Source of the DNA: VRUE01 sp035557635
Lineage (GTDB): Bacteria > Actinomycetota > Thermoleophilia > Solirubrobacterales > 70-9
Direction of reading: 5' to 3'
DNA length: 54,127 nt
Assembly: GCA_035557635.1 (NCBI GenBank)
Contig: DATMDR010000069.1
Span: forward strand, 1-54,127
Part shown: in pieces, positions 14,342-23,289 of the stretch
Position numbering within the stretch: the stretch's first letter is position 1
Layout of the letters: each line of letters begins with the position of its first letter
Notes under the pieces: generated by a model
Database searches by the model: none
What the model saw: only the letters and a program-made list of their open reading frames with translations
What the model was told of the DNA's origin: nothing
Position numbers and translations under genes: made by a program

Positions 14342-17107
14342 CTAGCGAGCCCTCGAGTGCCGCGCCGCGCGCTTTCGCTTGCCGCCCATGCCCCCGCACT
14401 TGGCCCTTACCCTGGGCCGGAAGTCCTTGACCCGCCCGTTGTGGGCTTTGAACTCGGTGATCGCCCGGTGCTTTCCCTTGCAGAGGTTGGTCGAGTTGAT
14501 GATCAGGCCCTTGTTTCCGCCCTGCATTTCCAAGACGAAGGAGTCGACGGGAGCGTCTGGAGCCGTCTCGAAGGTGTTGCGGATCCTGCCTTTCAGCGAG
14601 TCGACCCTGCCCACCAGGTCGATCTGGATCTGGCCGTTGCGCAGCGCTGCGACCAGGTCTGGAAGCTTGTTCTCTGAGGACCTGAGGTAGACCGGGCCCT
14701 CGACCGGTTGGTCGAGCAGCGGCGTGATCGCCTTGGCGTAGCCGTAGACCGAGCGGGCCGGGCACTGGTCGGCTGCGTACTGCACCCTGGTACAGACGGT
14801 GCCGATGTGGGACTGGTCGAGGAAGGCGCTGCGGGGAAGGGTGACGCGGGCGTAGGAGATGTTGGCTTCGCCCCGTTTCATCGTCAGCGTGCCCCTGAAC
14901 TTGGGATGGGCGCCACGCCTCGTGCCTCCGATCAGTTTGAGGTTGAGCTTGGGGTCGAAGGAGAGCGCAGCGCAGTCCGCTGCCTGGAACGGGGTGGAGA
15001 CGACTACGGGGTTGTTGTCGTGCTCTGAGGCAAAGTCGAGCCCCGAGCCAAGGAGAGTCGACGCCGTAGAAGTCCGCTCGCAAGAGGTCGGGTTGAGGAC
15101 GAATTCGGGCTTATCGACGTAGGCCCTGATGTCGCGGGCGTGGACGACGATGCCGTCGATGATGTGGGGGATCGGATCGGAGCCGGTGGCGTCGACGAAG
15201 ACTTCCGCTGTGGTGCGGTCGATCTTGAAGCCCTGGCGGACGACCACGGTGCCGAGGTCGAAGGGACCAACCTTGGCTGAGGTTATGGCGGCGATGCTGA
15301 GAGCCGAGCCGTTATAAGGCCCTGCGAGGTAGACCTTGCCGGGGGCATAGGCAGGGCTTGGGCCGACTCCCGCTCCGGCCAGCGTGCGACCGACGAGAGA
15401 AGCTGCGGGACAAGAGGGACTCAGTTCCTCTTCTGCCCCAGTCTTCGACTTGGCCGCCTCGATCGCTGCGTCGGGGCAGTAAGGGACGCCGGCGAGCTTG
15501 CCGGTGATCCCCGGCGGCAGCTTGATCGAGAAGCGGGTGAACTCCTGTTCTGAGTCGGTGCGGCTCAGCCTGACGTTGAAGGGGCTATAGGAACCTGCTC
15601 GGTTGTTGATCGTGCCGGCAAGGAGGCCCGGCTTGAAGGGAGGGAGGCCGCCTGAGGGGCAGGGGCCCTCGTTCGGTCCTGTAAGGATCTCGAAGGTCGA
15701 AGTGGTGATGAGTGGAGTCCCCCCTGCCCTTGGGTAGAGGGTGGCCACCACGCTGTGTTTGCCGCAGGCGGGCGGCGTCGCCAGGGGCGAGCGAGCTCCC
15801 TCGCGGAAGTGCAGGCGGAAGTGGCTGAAGGGCAGCTGGGGCAGATCCTCGGCCACCGTGGTCAGCTGGCCCGTCTCCGGATCTGGCTTCACCTCCAAAG
15901 TCTGCTTGACGACGATGCCGAGGTTCGGGTTCTTGATCACGACGTAGAGGGCTAGGAGGCTTCCGAAGGGGTTCTCGTAGGGCTTGGCGACGTAGAGGGC
16001 GCCGTCGACGTTTTCGTCTAGAAGCGGGGTTTCGACTTCGACCGAACCGATCTTGGAGGCGCCGGGACAGCCGCTGGCTTTCGCCGTCTCCGCGGCTAGC
16101 TGCGCTTCCGTGCAGACCTCTAGGCCTTCGGCGATCGAAGGGTTGGTGGTGAAGCCCTCGGGCAGGGTGACTTCGACTTTGCGGATGTCGGAGTTGGCGA
16201 GGCCTTTGGGGTTGGTAAGGCCCTCGTCGGCGACGTCGAGGGAGAAGTCGAGGCCCGAGGGGCTCTGCGCGGCCTTGGCGGTCGGCTGCGCCGCGATCGA
16301 AGGCGAGAAGCCGAGTTTGCCGCAACCCGAGAAGCCGAGCGGGTTGCCGAGTGCATCGTGGGTGAGCGATTCCTCGGTGACCCACTCTTCTGGCAGCTCC
16401 CAGGGGCGTGCTTCGAAGATCGAGGTAAGCGGCCCCTCGCAGGCGCGCGGCAAAGTGACGAAGGGGATCTTGGCGAGGCTGGCGGAGCATTTGCCGAGGC
16501 AGCCCGTGCGCTCCGGGTCGTGCAGCGGATCTGCGGGGAAACCCCAGAGCGTCACCTCGGAGCGGTAGACGGGAAACGCCTGGGCGATGTTGTGCAGAGA
16601 GCCAAGGATGTTGTAGGGGGGGTTGGGGTTGACGCCGCCGCCGACGGTGACCGGGACGAAGCTGACGAAGAAGCCGAGCTTGGCGGCCACCCCCGGTGGG
16701 GGGGTGAGGTTGTAGACGGCCGAAGTCTCGATCTGATCGGGGCCGGCGAAGGTGACTTTCGCGACTCCGAGCTGAGTGCTCGACGGGCATTCCTTGTCGA
16801 GGAACTCAAGCGTCGTACAGCGCGGAACGGCCGTTGGGTTAGCCACCAGGCCCGGTGGTGCATAGACGAGGACGTCGCGAACCGAGCCGTCGGTGGTTTC
16901 GTTGCCAAGCTCTTCGTCTTCCTTGGTCGCGAAGGCAACCGTGGTTGTCCAGGCGAAGGGATGCGAGCCTGCCTGCTGGGCGCTCGAGCCGTCGACTTCG
17001 GTGAAGGAGACGTCGACCTCGCTGAGGCCGAAATCGGCCTGGGCGGGAAGGGCAAGTCCCAGCGTCGCCGGAAGGGCGACCGCGAATATGACAAGCAGCC
17101 GCTTCAT
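14342..17107 (-). CDS. Large secreted Cys-module protein, third gene of locus copy 1
   Basis: ATG at 17107 overlaps the preceding stop (ATGA); the frame extends further upstream only inside the neighbour. The 921-residue product has a signal peptide (MKRLLVIFAVALPATLGLALPAQA). It has no membrane helix after that, and ends in a Lys/Arg-rich tail after '...NGRVKDFRPRVRAKC'. A module recurs about four times: a 'LPxG' strand, a Cys, then 'CPxxSxxG', then a G-x-VYL strand. Examples are 'CPSSTQLG', 'CPGASKIG', 'CPAASLVG' and 'CPARSVYG'. It is strongly similar to the product of 34226-37009 along its length. No catalytic motif is seen; a structural surface or matrix role is inferred. Confidence 0.85.
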   Translation of the reverse strand: MKRLLVIFAVALPATLGLALPAQADFGLSEVDVSFTEVDGSSAQQAGSHPFAWTTTVAFATKEDEELGNETTDGSVRDVLVYAPPGLVANPTAVPRCTTLEFLDKECPSSTQLGVAKVTFAGPDQIETSAVYNLTPPPGVAAKLGFFVSFVPVTVGGGVNPNPPYNILGSLHNIAQAFPVYRSEVTLWGFPADPLHDPERTGCLGKCSASLAKIPFVTLPRACEGPLTSIFEARPWELPEEWVTEESLTHDALGNPLGFSGCGKLGFSPSIAAQPTAKAAQSPSGLDFSLDVADEGLTNPKGLANSDIRKVEVTLPEGFTTNPSIAEGLEVCTEAQLAAETAKASGCPGASKIGSVEVETPLLDENVDGALYVAKPYENPFGSLLALYVVIKNPNLGIVVKQTLEVKPDPETGQLTTVAEDLPQLPFSHFRLHFREGARSPLATPPACGKHSVVATLYPRAGGTPLITTSTFEILTGPNEGPCPSGGLPPFKPGLLAGTINNRAGSYSPFNVRLSRTDSEQEFTRFSIKLPPGITGKLAGVPYCPDAAIEAAKSKTGAEEELSPSCPAASLVGRTLAGAGVGPSPAYAPGKVYLAGPYNGSALSIAAITSAKVGPFDLGTVVVRQGFKIDRTTAEVFVDATGSDPIPHIIDGIVVHARDIRAYVDKPEFVLNPTSCERTSTASTLLGSGLDFASEHDNNPVVVSTPFQAADCAALSFDPKLNLKLIGGTRRGAHPKFRGTLTMKRGEANISYARVTLPRSAFLDQSHIGTVCTRVQYAADQCPARSVYGYAKAITPLLDQPVEGPVYLRSSENKLPDLVAALRNGQIQIDLVGRVDSLKGRIRNTFETAPDAPVDSFVLEMQGGNKGLIINSTNLCKGKHRAITEFKAHNGRVKDFRPRVRAKCGGMGGKRKRAARHSRAR

Positions 17108-20100
17108 CGCTTCTTCCTCCGATCGCGGTTGGCTCGCTTGCCACGTCTCCGTTCTTTGCTCTGCCTTACACAGCGCGTCTTGCCCGCTTTGCGCACTGCT
17201 CTGCGGCCTTTCGGACAACGCGGCTTGGTGGCAGTGGTCCCTTCTGTGAGGTTGCCCGCACCCTGGAAGGTCGAGGAGGCGGGCGTCGGGTCGTCGGGCG
17301 GGGTCGGAGTGCCCTGGCACGCTTCGCCCTCGCAGATCGGCTCTGGATCGGGGGGAATGGGGAAGCCGCCGCCGATGCGGGCGTCGTAGACGTCGACCAA
17401 GCCATTGTCCTGGGGCAGGAGGCTCGAAGTGGTGGTGAAGAAGACGTCCGATCCCGATGCGGAGGCGTCGATCAGCTGGCTGTCGACCGAGCTTTGGCCA
17501 GAGGAGATCAAGCTGATGCAGCCACCCGCCTCCGGGGAGTAGACATCGGCGCCTTCTTCGGCGCACTGCCCTTTGCTCTCGGCGCGCTGCCACTCATATA
17601 CGTCCTTCCTGCCGTTCGTGTCGCCCAGGACGAGGGAGTCGAAGCTCTCGAAGAAGAGACGATCGCCGCTATCCGAGAGCAAGCGGGTGGGGTGCAGCTG
17701 GGACTCCCAGCCGGGGAGTTGGGAGGCCGCCCAGTGCTGCAGGTGGTCCTCGTCGAACGGCAATCTCTCCCCTTTCGACTGTGCTCCGCTGGGGTTGCAG
17801 GAGATACAGGCGAGGTTCGCGGCCAACGCGTCGAAGAGGAAGACCTGGCCGTTCGGCTCGCCGCTCTGGACGTCGGCATTGTCGATTCCGGTCAGTGGCG
17901 CCGCGGACATGAAGGCCAGATGCATGCCATCGGGGCTGACTCGGGAAGTGCGTCTGTCGGGCAGTGGCGTAATCGGCGACCTGGCCGTCGCGACGTTCGT
18001 TCCACCTTCTGCGTCCGAGCTCGCGAGCGTCGCGACGAAGGTGGACCCCGCACCCCGCTCATGCAGATAGAGGTTGGGCTTCCCCGCCAGCGCTTCGGCG
18101 CCCTCGCTGTTCTGTCCCGCCCCGGCGAGCGCTTCGCTCGAAGCGAAGTAGACGCGGGTCGCGTCATCACTGACGCCGGCGACGCCCAAAACCCCTTTCG
18201 CGATCAGGGTCTCGTCGCGGGCATCGACGTCGTATTCGAAGAGCTCAGAGGCTTTCTGGGGTCCAGTCGAGTAGATCGCGGTGCTGCCATGGACGTCCGC
18301 GCCCCAAAAGCGCGCTTCGCTGTTGTTGGTGATCCGAGTCGTGCAGGCCTCACCCGGAGCCGTGGTCGCGCAGTTGGAGCTCGACCCTTTCGGGCCTTCG
18401 GGGTTGAGGCGGACGAAGAGCGGCCCCGCTTCGTCGCCAGCGCCGCCGTTTTTATGGACTGGCACTTTTCCGTCTGCGGACCCGCTCATCGACCAGAAGA
18501 CCCGCGTCCCGTCGGCCGAGATCGCCCTGTACGCATTGCTCTGGGTCATGGCGCCCTGAGCACCCTGGGCTGTCCCCGCCGAAGCATGGGTGCAGGCAGG
18601 ACTGCCATTCTGCATTACGCTGACCAGCCGCAGGTTCCCTGCGTGGACGAGGTAGAGCTGGTAGAGGCCTTTGCTTTCTTCGGGGTTGGTCTTGCAAGCG
18701 TCGGGCGTCAGCACCGCGTCGGCGCGGAGCAGAGTGCGGGTCCCATCGGCAGAGAAGCCCTGCACCATCGGGATGTAGTCGCTGTCGCCTGCTTCCAGCT
18801 CGCGGCTGAAGCCCGGCGGGTGGACCTGGGTGAGCAGCTCGTGGCAGGCGCCGGGGACCAGCTGGCCCGCGAATGGGCATGCGTTCGCCGCTTCGCACTC
18901 AAGGCGGCGGTAGAGGTTGGGCACTCCTTGAGGAGCGCCTTCGACATGGGTGGCAAGGGAGTCCCCGATCAGCCAGCTGCTGCAGAGATCGGACGAGAAG
19001 GAACGGAACTGCGGCGTATTTGCCGGCAGCGCCGCCCCGTAGAGGGGCAGGGAGCTGCGCGGCGGAGCGATCGCTTTGGTGACCCAGCCCTCTACGGCAT
19101 CGCGGCTCGAGAGGTACTGGTTCGAGAGCGGCGCTCCCTCGGGATCGGCGAAGGACGTAAACGACGAGTAGGTGGCTCGATCTCCGTTTGCCGCTGAGAG
19201 GCCGAAATTCGCCTCGTCGGTCCCAACGTCTCCGCTGTTCTTCTCCACCGGGCTCACCAGCTCATAGGCGCGGCACTCGGGCAGCGAGGCGGAGGGGCCG
19301 CCGCGGAAGGTGTCGTTGCCGCAGGACGGCGGATCCTGCGGTATCGGGTAGGTATGGAAGCTGCCCCCGAGCCCTTCGCCTTCGCCAATGGCAGGCCCGG
19401 CTTCACTGCCCTCGCTCTCCGCGACGAAGCGGTAGTGGTAGGTGGTGTCGGGCTCGAGGCCGCTGAGAGTCACTCCCGCCCTCCGGGTGGCATCGACCAC
19501 TCCTGAGTTGAGGGGAGCGCCGGGGAAAAGCGCTTTCGATTCGCAGGCGCTCGGGCCGGACGCGCAGTCTTCGGTGCCGTACTGGACCCAGTAGGCGGTG
19601 TCGGGCCAGAAGTGGGGGTTGATCCCAGCTCGCACCACTGCGTCGGTGGTGCCGACCGAGAAGGCGTGCTGGCCCTCGATCGTCGGCGGCAGGCTCGGCG
19701 GTGGGCAGACCTCCGGGTCGGGCGGTGGGCCATAGAGGCGAATGAAGCTGTCGTTTGTTACCGAATTGGCTACGAAGAGATCGGTCCCGTCGATCCCGCA
19801 GGCGGAGCTGGTGGCGATGGCGATGGACTCCTGGAATTCGCCGGGTTTGGCAATGAACTCCTGCTGAAGGAAGGCCTCGATCAACCCTCCCCCGCTGCCG
19901 AAGCGCAGCAACCTCAAGCCGCGGTTGGCAGGATGGCCGGTGAAAGCAAAGCGCCTTCCATCGACGACGTAGACTTCCCCTTTCCCGTTGACTGCGACAG
20001 CGCTCGGAACCTCTACCTCGAGGGTGTCGATCAGGACGCCCGTCGTGGAATCGAGTCTGTAGACGTTGGCAGGACTGGCTATCCCTTCAACCTTTGTCTT

Positions 20101-21882
20101 GCTGACGAGCGATATATAGAGATCGCCACTGCTGGGATCGACAGCGAGCGATTGCACGGTGTTGCCGATCAAGAGTTCATCCGGGTCAGCCAGATCGCCG
20201 AGGTATTTGCCTTCGGAGTCGAACTCCTGGATTCGCTCTCTGTCGCCGACGTAGATCGTCTCCGGCGGCCCTGGATGGACGGCGATGAAGCTACCGGGGG
20301 GCCAAGCGCCGAACTGGCCATCGTCCGTACCTACGACACCCTTCTTGCAAAGGTCAGCCGCACTGCAAACCTCCGGCGCCCCGCCCTGATTGACAGTAAA
20401 GACATTGCTCGGTGGATCCATCCTTGCTTCAGCAATCGGCTCGCGCGGAGCTGGCTCGGGGAGGGCTATGAGGGCGCCCCCACCGGTACCGCCCGCACTA
20501 ATCTTGCTCGTCGCCACCCCACCCGCATTGCTACCGGTGGCCTCACACTGAAAGACAGCGGGCGTGGCGAGGTCGGCCGTGTCAGTCACATAGGTGGAAG
20601 CGATGGCGCCCGGGATCTGCACTCCATTGCGGTACCAGCGGTAGGAGAAGGATTCGGCGTCGCTCCAGCCCGATGTGCTGCAGGTGAGAGTCTGGCCGCC
20701 GAGGCTGCCCACGTCAAGCTGTTTATTCGCGGTCGCCGTGACCGTGCCCGCCACAGGCGCGGGGGTGCTCGGGACTGGTGGCGCTACATAGACGGGATTG
20801 GCAATGCCAGCCGATGCCGCATTGGGGTTGATCGCCGTAATCCTGCACTGGATCGCCCTGCCTTCGTCTTCTGAGGTGGTGTTGTAGGTGGGGGAGGTGG
20901 CGCCGGGGATCGGTGATCCATTGCGAAGCCACTGGAACTCGATCGTTTTCGCCTGAAAGACGGTTACGAGCCCTGGCGAGCAGACGAGCCTTGCCCCGAT
21001 CGAGGCAGGGCCCAATGCGCTTCGGTCGATCGAGAGCTGCGGCAACTCATCTCCTCCGAGGTCGCCTTCGAAGGTGACGGCATACGGGGAAGAGCCTGAT
21101 GCGTCTCCGGGTCCTCCCGTCACGGCGACCGAGCCGGCGAAGCCGGCGATTGTCGAGAGCGCGTTCAGGGCCGCTTCGACTTCACTCGCCGAAGCGTCGA
21201 AGGGAAGCGGGCCCGTTTCCTGTTTACCACCGCCTTTGCGCGGGTCTTCGAAGCCGAGCTTGAAGGTTCCCGAGGTCGAGGCGATGCTCACCTCCTGGAC
21301 CTCATCGTTAGAGGAGTCGTCGGGGCCAGAGGCAATCACGTCGCCGCCCCAGGCCAGGAGGAAGTCTCCCTCGGAAGAGAACTTCTGGATGCGGGCGTTG
21401 TTCCCGTCAACGACGTAGACAACGCCCGAGCTGTCGACCGCGATGCCTTGCTGCGGCCCGTCGAACTGCCCAGCGCCATCTCCATTGATCCCCGCCTTGC
21501 AGACATCGCCGTTGGCCGGAACGCAGACCTCGAACTGGTCTTCGGGCGGGACGGTGTCATCGCCCGGGCCGCTTGCCACCACGTCCCAGCCCCAGGCGCG
21601 CAGGAACTGGCCCCAGGCGGTGAACCTCTGGATGCGTCTGTTGGCTGTGTCATCGACGTAGACATCGCCACTGTCAGGGTCAACAGCGATACCGCGCGGG
21701 TTGACGCAACGACCGCCAGCGCCCGAAGCGGGATTACCCTGTTTGCCATCACAGAACTGGCGCAGCAGAGGAGGATCGGCGGCCCGAGCGACAAGCGGAG
21801 TCAGGGTCAATACTGCGATCGCTACGACAATCGCAAGCAGGACGCTCGCTTGGCTGAGATGAAGGCAATTGGGATTATGCAT
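17104..21882 (-). CDS. Large secreted NHL/beta-propeller protein with Ig-like insert, second gene of locus copy 1
   Basis: ATG at 21882 is chosen because GAAGGA precedes it and a signal peptide follows directly; ATG at 21909 is possible. The mature 1592-residue protein begins with NHL repeats ('PRGIAVDPDSGDVYVDDTAN', 'GIAVDSSGVVYVVDGNNARIQ'). Two immunoglobulin-like segments follow ('FQWLRNGSPIPGA...YNTT', 'YRWYRNGVQIPGA'), then another NHL unit. After these come a fibronectin-like strand set ('LSGLEPDTTYHYRFVAES'), a 'LPECRAYELVSP' segment, and a long series of WD/PD40-like blades ('SADGTRVFWSMSG', 'VSPDGMHLAFMS'). It ends in a Cys-containing basic tail. The paralogue at 37006-40713 lacks the Ig-like part. 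Likely extracellular; adhesion or scaffolding is inference. Confidence 0.85.
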   Translation of the reverse strand: MHNPNCLHLSQASVLLAIVVAIAVLTLTPLVARAADPPLLRQFCDGKQGNPASGAGGRCVNPRGIAVDPDSGDVYVDDTANRRIQRFTAWGQFLRAWGWDVVASGPGDDTVPPEDQFEVCVPANGDVCKAGINGDGAGQFDGPQQGIAVDSSGVVYVVDGNNARIQKFSSEGDFLLAWGGDVIASGPDDSSNDEVQEVSIASTSGTFKLGFEDPRKGGGKQETGPLPFDASASEVEAALNALSTIAGFAGSVAVTGGPGDASGSSPYAVTFEGDLGGDELPQLSIDRSALGPASIGARLVCSPGLVTVFQAKTIEFQWLRNGSPIPGATSPTYNTTSEDEGRAIQCRITAINPNAASAGIANPVYVAPPVPSTPAPVAGTVTATANKQLDVGSLGGQTLTCSTSGWSDAESFSYRWYRNGVQIPGAIASTYVTDTADLATPAVFQCEATGSNAGGVATSKISAGGTGGGALIALPEPAPREPIAEARMDPPSNVFTVNQGGAPEVCSAADLCKKGVVGTDDGQFGAWPPGSFIAVHPGPPETIYVGDRERIQEFDSEGKYLGDLADPDELLIGNTVQSLAVDPSSGDLYISLVSKTKVEGIASPANVYRLDSTTGVLIDTLEVEVPSAVAVNGKGEVYVVDGRRFAFTGHPANRGLRLLRFGSGGGLIEAFLQQEFIAKPGEFQESIAIATSSACGIDGTDLFVANSVTNDSFIRLYGPPPDPEVCPPPSLPPTIEGQHAFSVGTTDAVVRAGINPHFWPDTAYWVQYGTEDCASGPSACESKALFPGAPLNSGVVDATRRAGVTLSGLEPDTTYHYRFVAESEGSEAGPAIGEGEGLGGSFHTYPIPQDPPSCGNDTFRGGPSASLPECRAYELVSPVEKNSGDVGTDEANFGLSAANGDRATYSSFTSFADPEGAPLSNQYLSSRDAVEGWVTKAIAPPRSSLPLYGAALPANTPQFRSFSSDLCSSWLIGDSLATHVEGAPQGVPNLYRRLECEAANACPFAGQLVPGACHELLTQVHPPGFSRELEAGDSDYIPMVQGFSADGTRTLLRADAVLTPDACKTNPEESKGLYQLYLVHAGNLRLVSVMQNGSPACTHASAGTAQGAQGAMTQSNAYRAISADGTRVFWSMSGSADGKVPVHKNGGAGDEAGPLFVRLNPEGPKGSSSNCATTAPGEACTTRITNNSEARFWGADVHGSTAIYSTGPQKASELFEYDVDARDETLIAKGVLGVAGVSDDATRVYFASSEALAGAGQNSEGAEALAGKPNLYLHERGAGSTFVATLASSDAEGGTNVATARSPITPLPDRRTSRVSPDGMHLAFMSAAPLTGIDNADVQSGEPNGQVFLFDALAANLACISCNPSGAQSKGERLPFDEDHLQHWAASQLPGWESQLHPTRLLSDSGDRLFFESFDSLVLGDTNGRKDVYEWQRAESKGQCAEEGADVYSPEAGGCISLISSGQSSVDSQLIDASASGSDVFFTTTSSLLPQDNGLVDVYDARIGGGFPIPPDPEPICEGEACQGTPTPPDDPTPASSTFQGAGNLTEGTTATKPRCPKGRRAVRKAGKTRCVRQSKERRRGKRANRDRRKKR

Positions 21883-21928
21883 CGGTTCGTCCTTCTGGGA
21901 TGGAGGCATTGGGATCAGTTGTCCCTTT

Positions 21929-21960
21929 AGGTGAAGCCGTACTCAAGTACGGCTTCACCT
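21929..21960. terminator. Hairpin between collagen-like and propeller genes
   Basis: AGGTGAAGCCGTACT and its exact reverse complement are separated by 2 bases, giving a 15-bp stem in the 93-base gap. It lacks a U-run. It could attenuate transcription out of the collagen-like gene or stabilise its 3' end while the next gene is still read. Confidence 0.55.
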
Positions 21961-21975
21961 ATCGAGGACAGGGCA

Positions 21976-23148
21976 CTATTCGGTATTCACCGCCCAGCTG
22001 CCGCGGGCATATCCACCTGGAAACTCGGTTTCGAATATTTCGCTTTCCAGTTCGAACGGGACGATCGCCCCGCTCTCAGGTGCTGGGCTTTTCCACAGTG
22101 GCGAAGCTTCTTCGAGGAAGAACTTCGACTCGTCGGCGATCCTGATTTCACTTTCGGTCTCGACGAATACACAGAGGTTGCCCGGTTTCGCGTCGGGCGT
22201 GCTCACTGTTCCCGTGCCACAGCGTGCTTCCCGTTCGGGGGATTTGTTTATTGGTTCGATCAGCGTCCCTTGCTCGGTGTCGACGACGTACCCAGTTTGA
22301 GCTGTGAAGATGTAAGCCAGATCCGGGGGAGGTTCAACGGTCGATAGGTAGGAGATCGACGCTTGGATCGGTGTGCCCCCTTCGTCTTCACCTCTTTCAC
22401 CATCTGCACTCCAAACCCCGGTCAGTACGTTCGGCAGCCCGCCCCCCTCACCAGGAGGTCCTTCGGGGCCGGTCGGGCCGGTTGCACCCACCCCGGTCGG
22501 CCCGGTGGGTCCGATCGGTCCTTCGACTCCGGTCGGGCCAGTCGGTCCGGTTGGACCTATTGGTCCCTCGGGGCCTGCCGGTCCATCTTCTCCAGTCGGT
22601 CCCGTCGGGCCGGTTGGGCCGGTCGGACCTCCGGCGGGGCCTGGTTCACCGGTCGGGCCAGTGGGACCCGTCGGACCGGTGGCGCCCGCACCCGTCGCTC
22701 CTGTGGGTCCGGTCGCGCCGGCCGCTCCGGGGGTTCCCGTCGCGCCGGTTGGACCCGTGGCGCCAGCTCCGGTCGGCCCCGTGGGACCTGTCACCCCGGT
22801 CGGCCCGGTTGGGCCGGCTGCGCCAACACCTGTCGGGCCGGTCGCGCCTTTGGCACCAGCCGCGCCGTCTTTGCCGTCGGCTCCGTCTTTACCAGCCGCT
22901 CCAGCCGGGCCCTGCGGTCCCGCCGGTCCCTGAGCGCCTGGGGCGCCCTCTGCGCCGGTGGCCCCTTTCGGGCCTTTCAGCTTTTTGAGCACGCTCGGCT
23001 TGATCTGGCTGGTCGAGGTGATCAGGTATTTGGCGGCGAAGGCGCCGCTGCTCATGCCGAGGACCAGGGCGATGATTCCTACCGCCAGGCCTGCGGCCCC
23101 CAGTTGCTTGCGTAGGGCTGAGAACGATGCCTTCGCGCGACGTTTCAC
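21976..23148 (-). CDS. Collagen-like exported protein, first gene of locus copy 1
   Basis: The 390-residue product starts at ATG 23148. Residues 1-58 hold a basic N-terminus and a hydrophobic segment (about 17-38, GLAVGIIALVLGMSSGAFA), which acts as signal or anchor. Residues 59-236 are G-X-Y triplets dominated by GPTG/GATG, with a GKDGADGKDG patch and a few one- or two-residue breaks. Residues 237-390 form a globular head with two Cys ('RCGTGTVSTPDAKPGNLCVFV'). The Gly-Pro-Thr bias suggests a bacterial triple helix stabilised without hydroxyproline. The head shares a 'PxAxPGxxC' pattern with the collagen-like protein of copy 2. The first gene of the locus, it follows a structured leader. Confidence 0.9.
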   Translation of the reverse strand: MKRRAKASFSALRKQLGAAGLAVGIIALVLGMSSGAFAAKYLITSTSQIKPSVLKKLKGPKGATGAEGAPGAQGPAGPQGPAGAAGKDGADGKDGAAGAKGATGPTGVGAAGPTGPTGVTGPTGPTGAGATGPTGATGTPGAAGATGPTGATGAGATGPTGPTGPTGEPGPAGGPTGPTGPTGPTGEDGPAGPEGPIGPTGPTGPTGVEGPIGPTGPTGVGATGPTGPEGPPGEGGGLPNVLTGVWSADGERGEDEGGTPIQASISYLSTVEPPPDLAYIFTAQTGYVVDTEQGTLIEPINKSPEREARCGTGTVSTPDAKPGNLCVFVETESEIRIADESKFFLEEASPLWKSPAPESGAIVPFELESEIFETEFPGGYARGSWAVNTE

Positions 23149-23171
23149 GTTTCTTCTCTCCTCTGATCCCT

Positions 23172-23250
23172 GAGCCCCTCTGCGGCCGCTTCCCTGTGCG
23201 GTAGATGCTCGAGGCTCGTTTCCCTGAACGCCCGCTTTCCCTCCGGGCTC
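23172..23250 (-). promoter_or_regulatory. Structured 5' leader of collagen-like gene, copy 1
   Basis: In transcript orientation the leader contains a hairpin-forming CCCG...AGGGAAA...CGGG unit. It is followed by a GAGCC/GGCTC stem enclosing CCGC-ACAGGGAA-GCGG. The same arrangement of paired GAGCC/GGCTC and AGGGAA loops occurs before the collagen-like gene of copy 2 (41647-41740). It does not match a riboswitch I know. An AT-rich promoter-like stretch lies just upstream, around 23260-23290. Confidence 0.5.
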
Positions 23251-23289
23251 GGGTCAGAGGATAAAAGATTTGTTTTCTAAATGCAAGTC

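Noticed and set aside
17494..20874. Long plus-strand frames opposite the propeller protein gene
   Set aside because: They have no signal peptide, domain or ribosome site and mirror the third-position bias of the minus-strand gene.
22373..22933. Plus-strand frame rich in Gly-Pro-Val opposite the collagen-like gene
   Set aside because: G-X-Y codon repeats read in antisense also give Gly/Pro repeats; there is no signal sequence or start context, whereas the minus-strand product has both.
22440..22975. Repeats resembling a CRISPR or minisatellite array
   Set aside because: The periodicity is 9 bases from G-X-Y triplets inside a coding frame, without spacers.
23172..23250. Cyclic di-GMP (GEMM) riboswitch before the collagen-like gene
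   Set aside because: A CACAGGGAAG stretch is reminiscent of it, but the required second-stem and tetraloop-receptor sequences are missing and the architecture differs.
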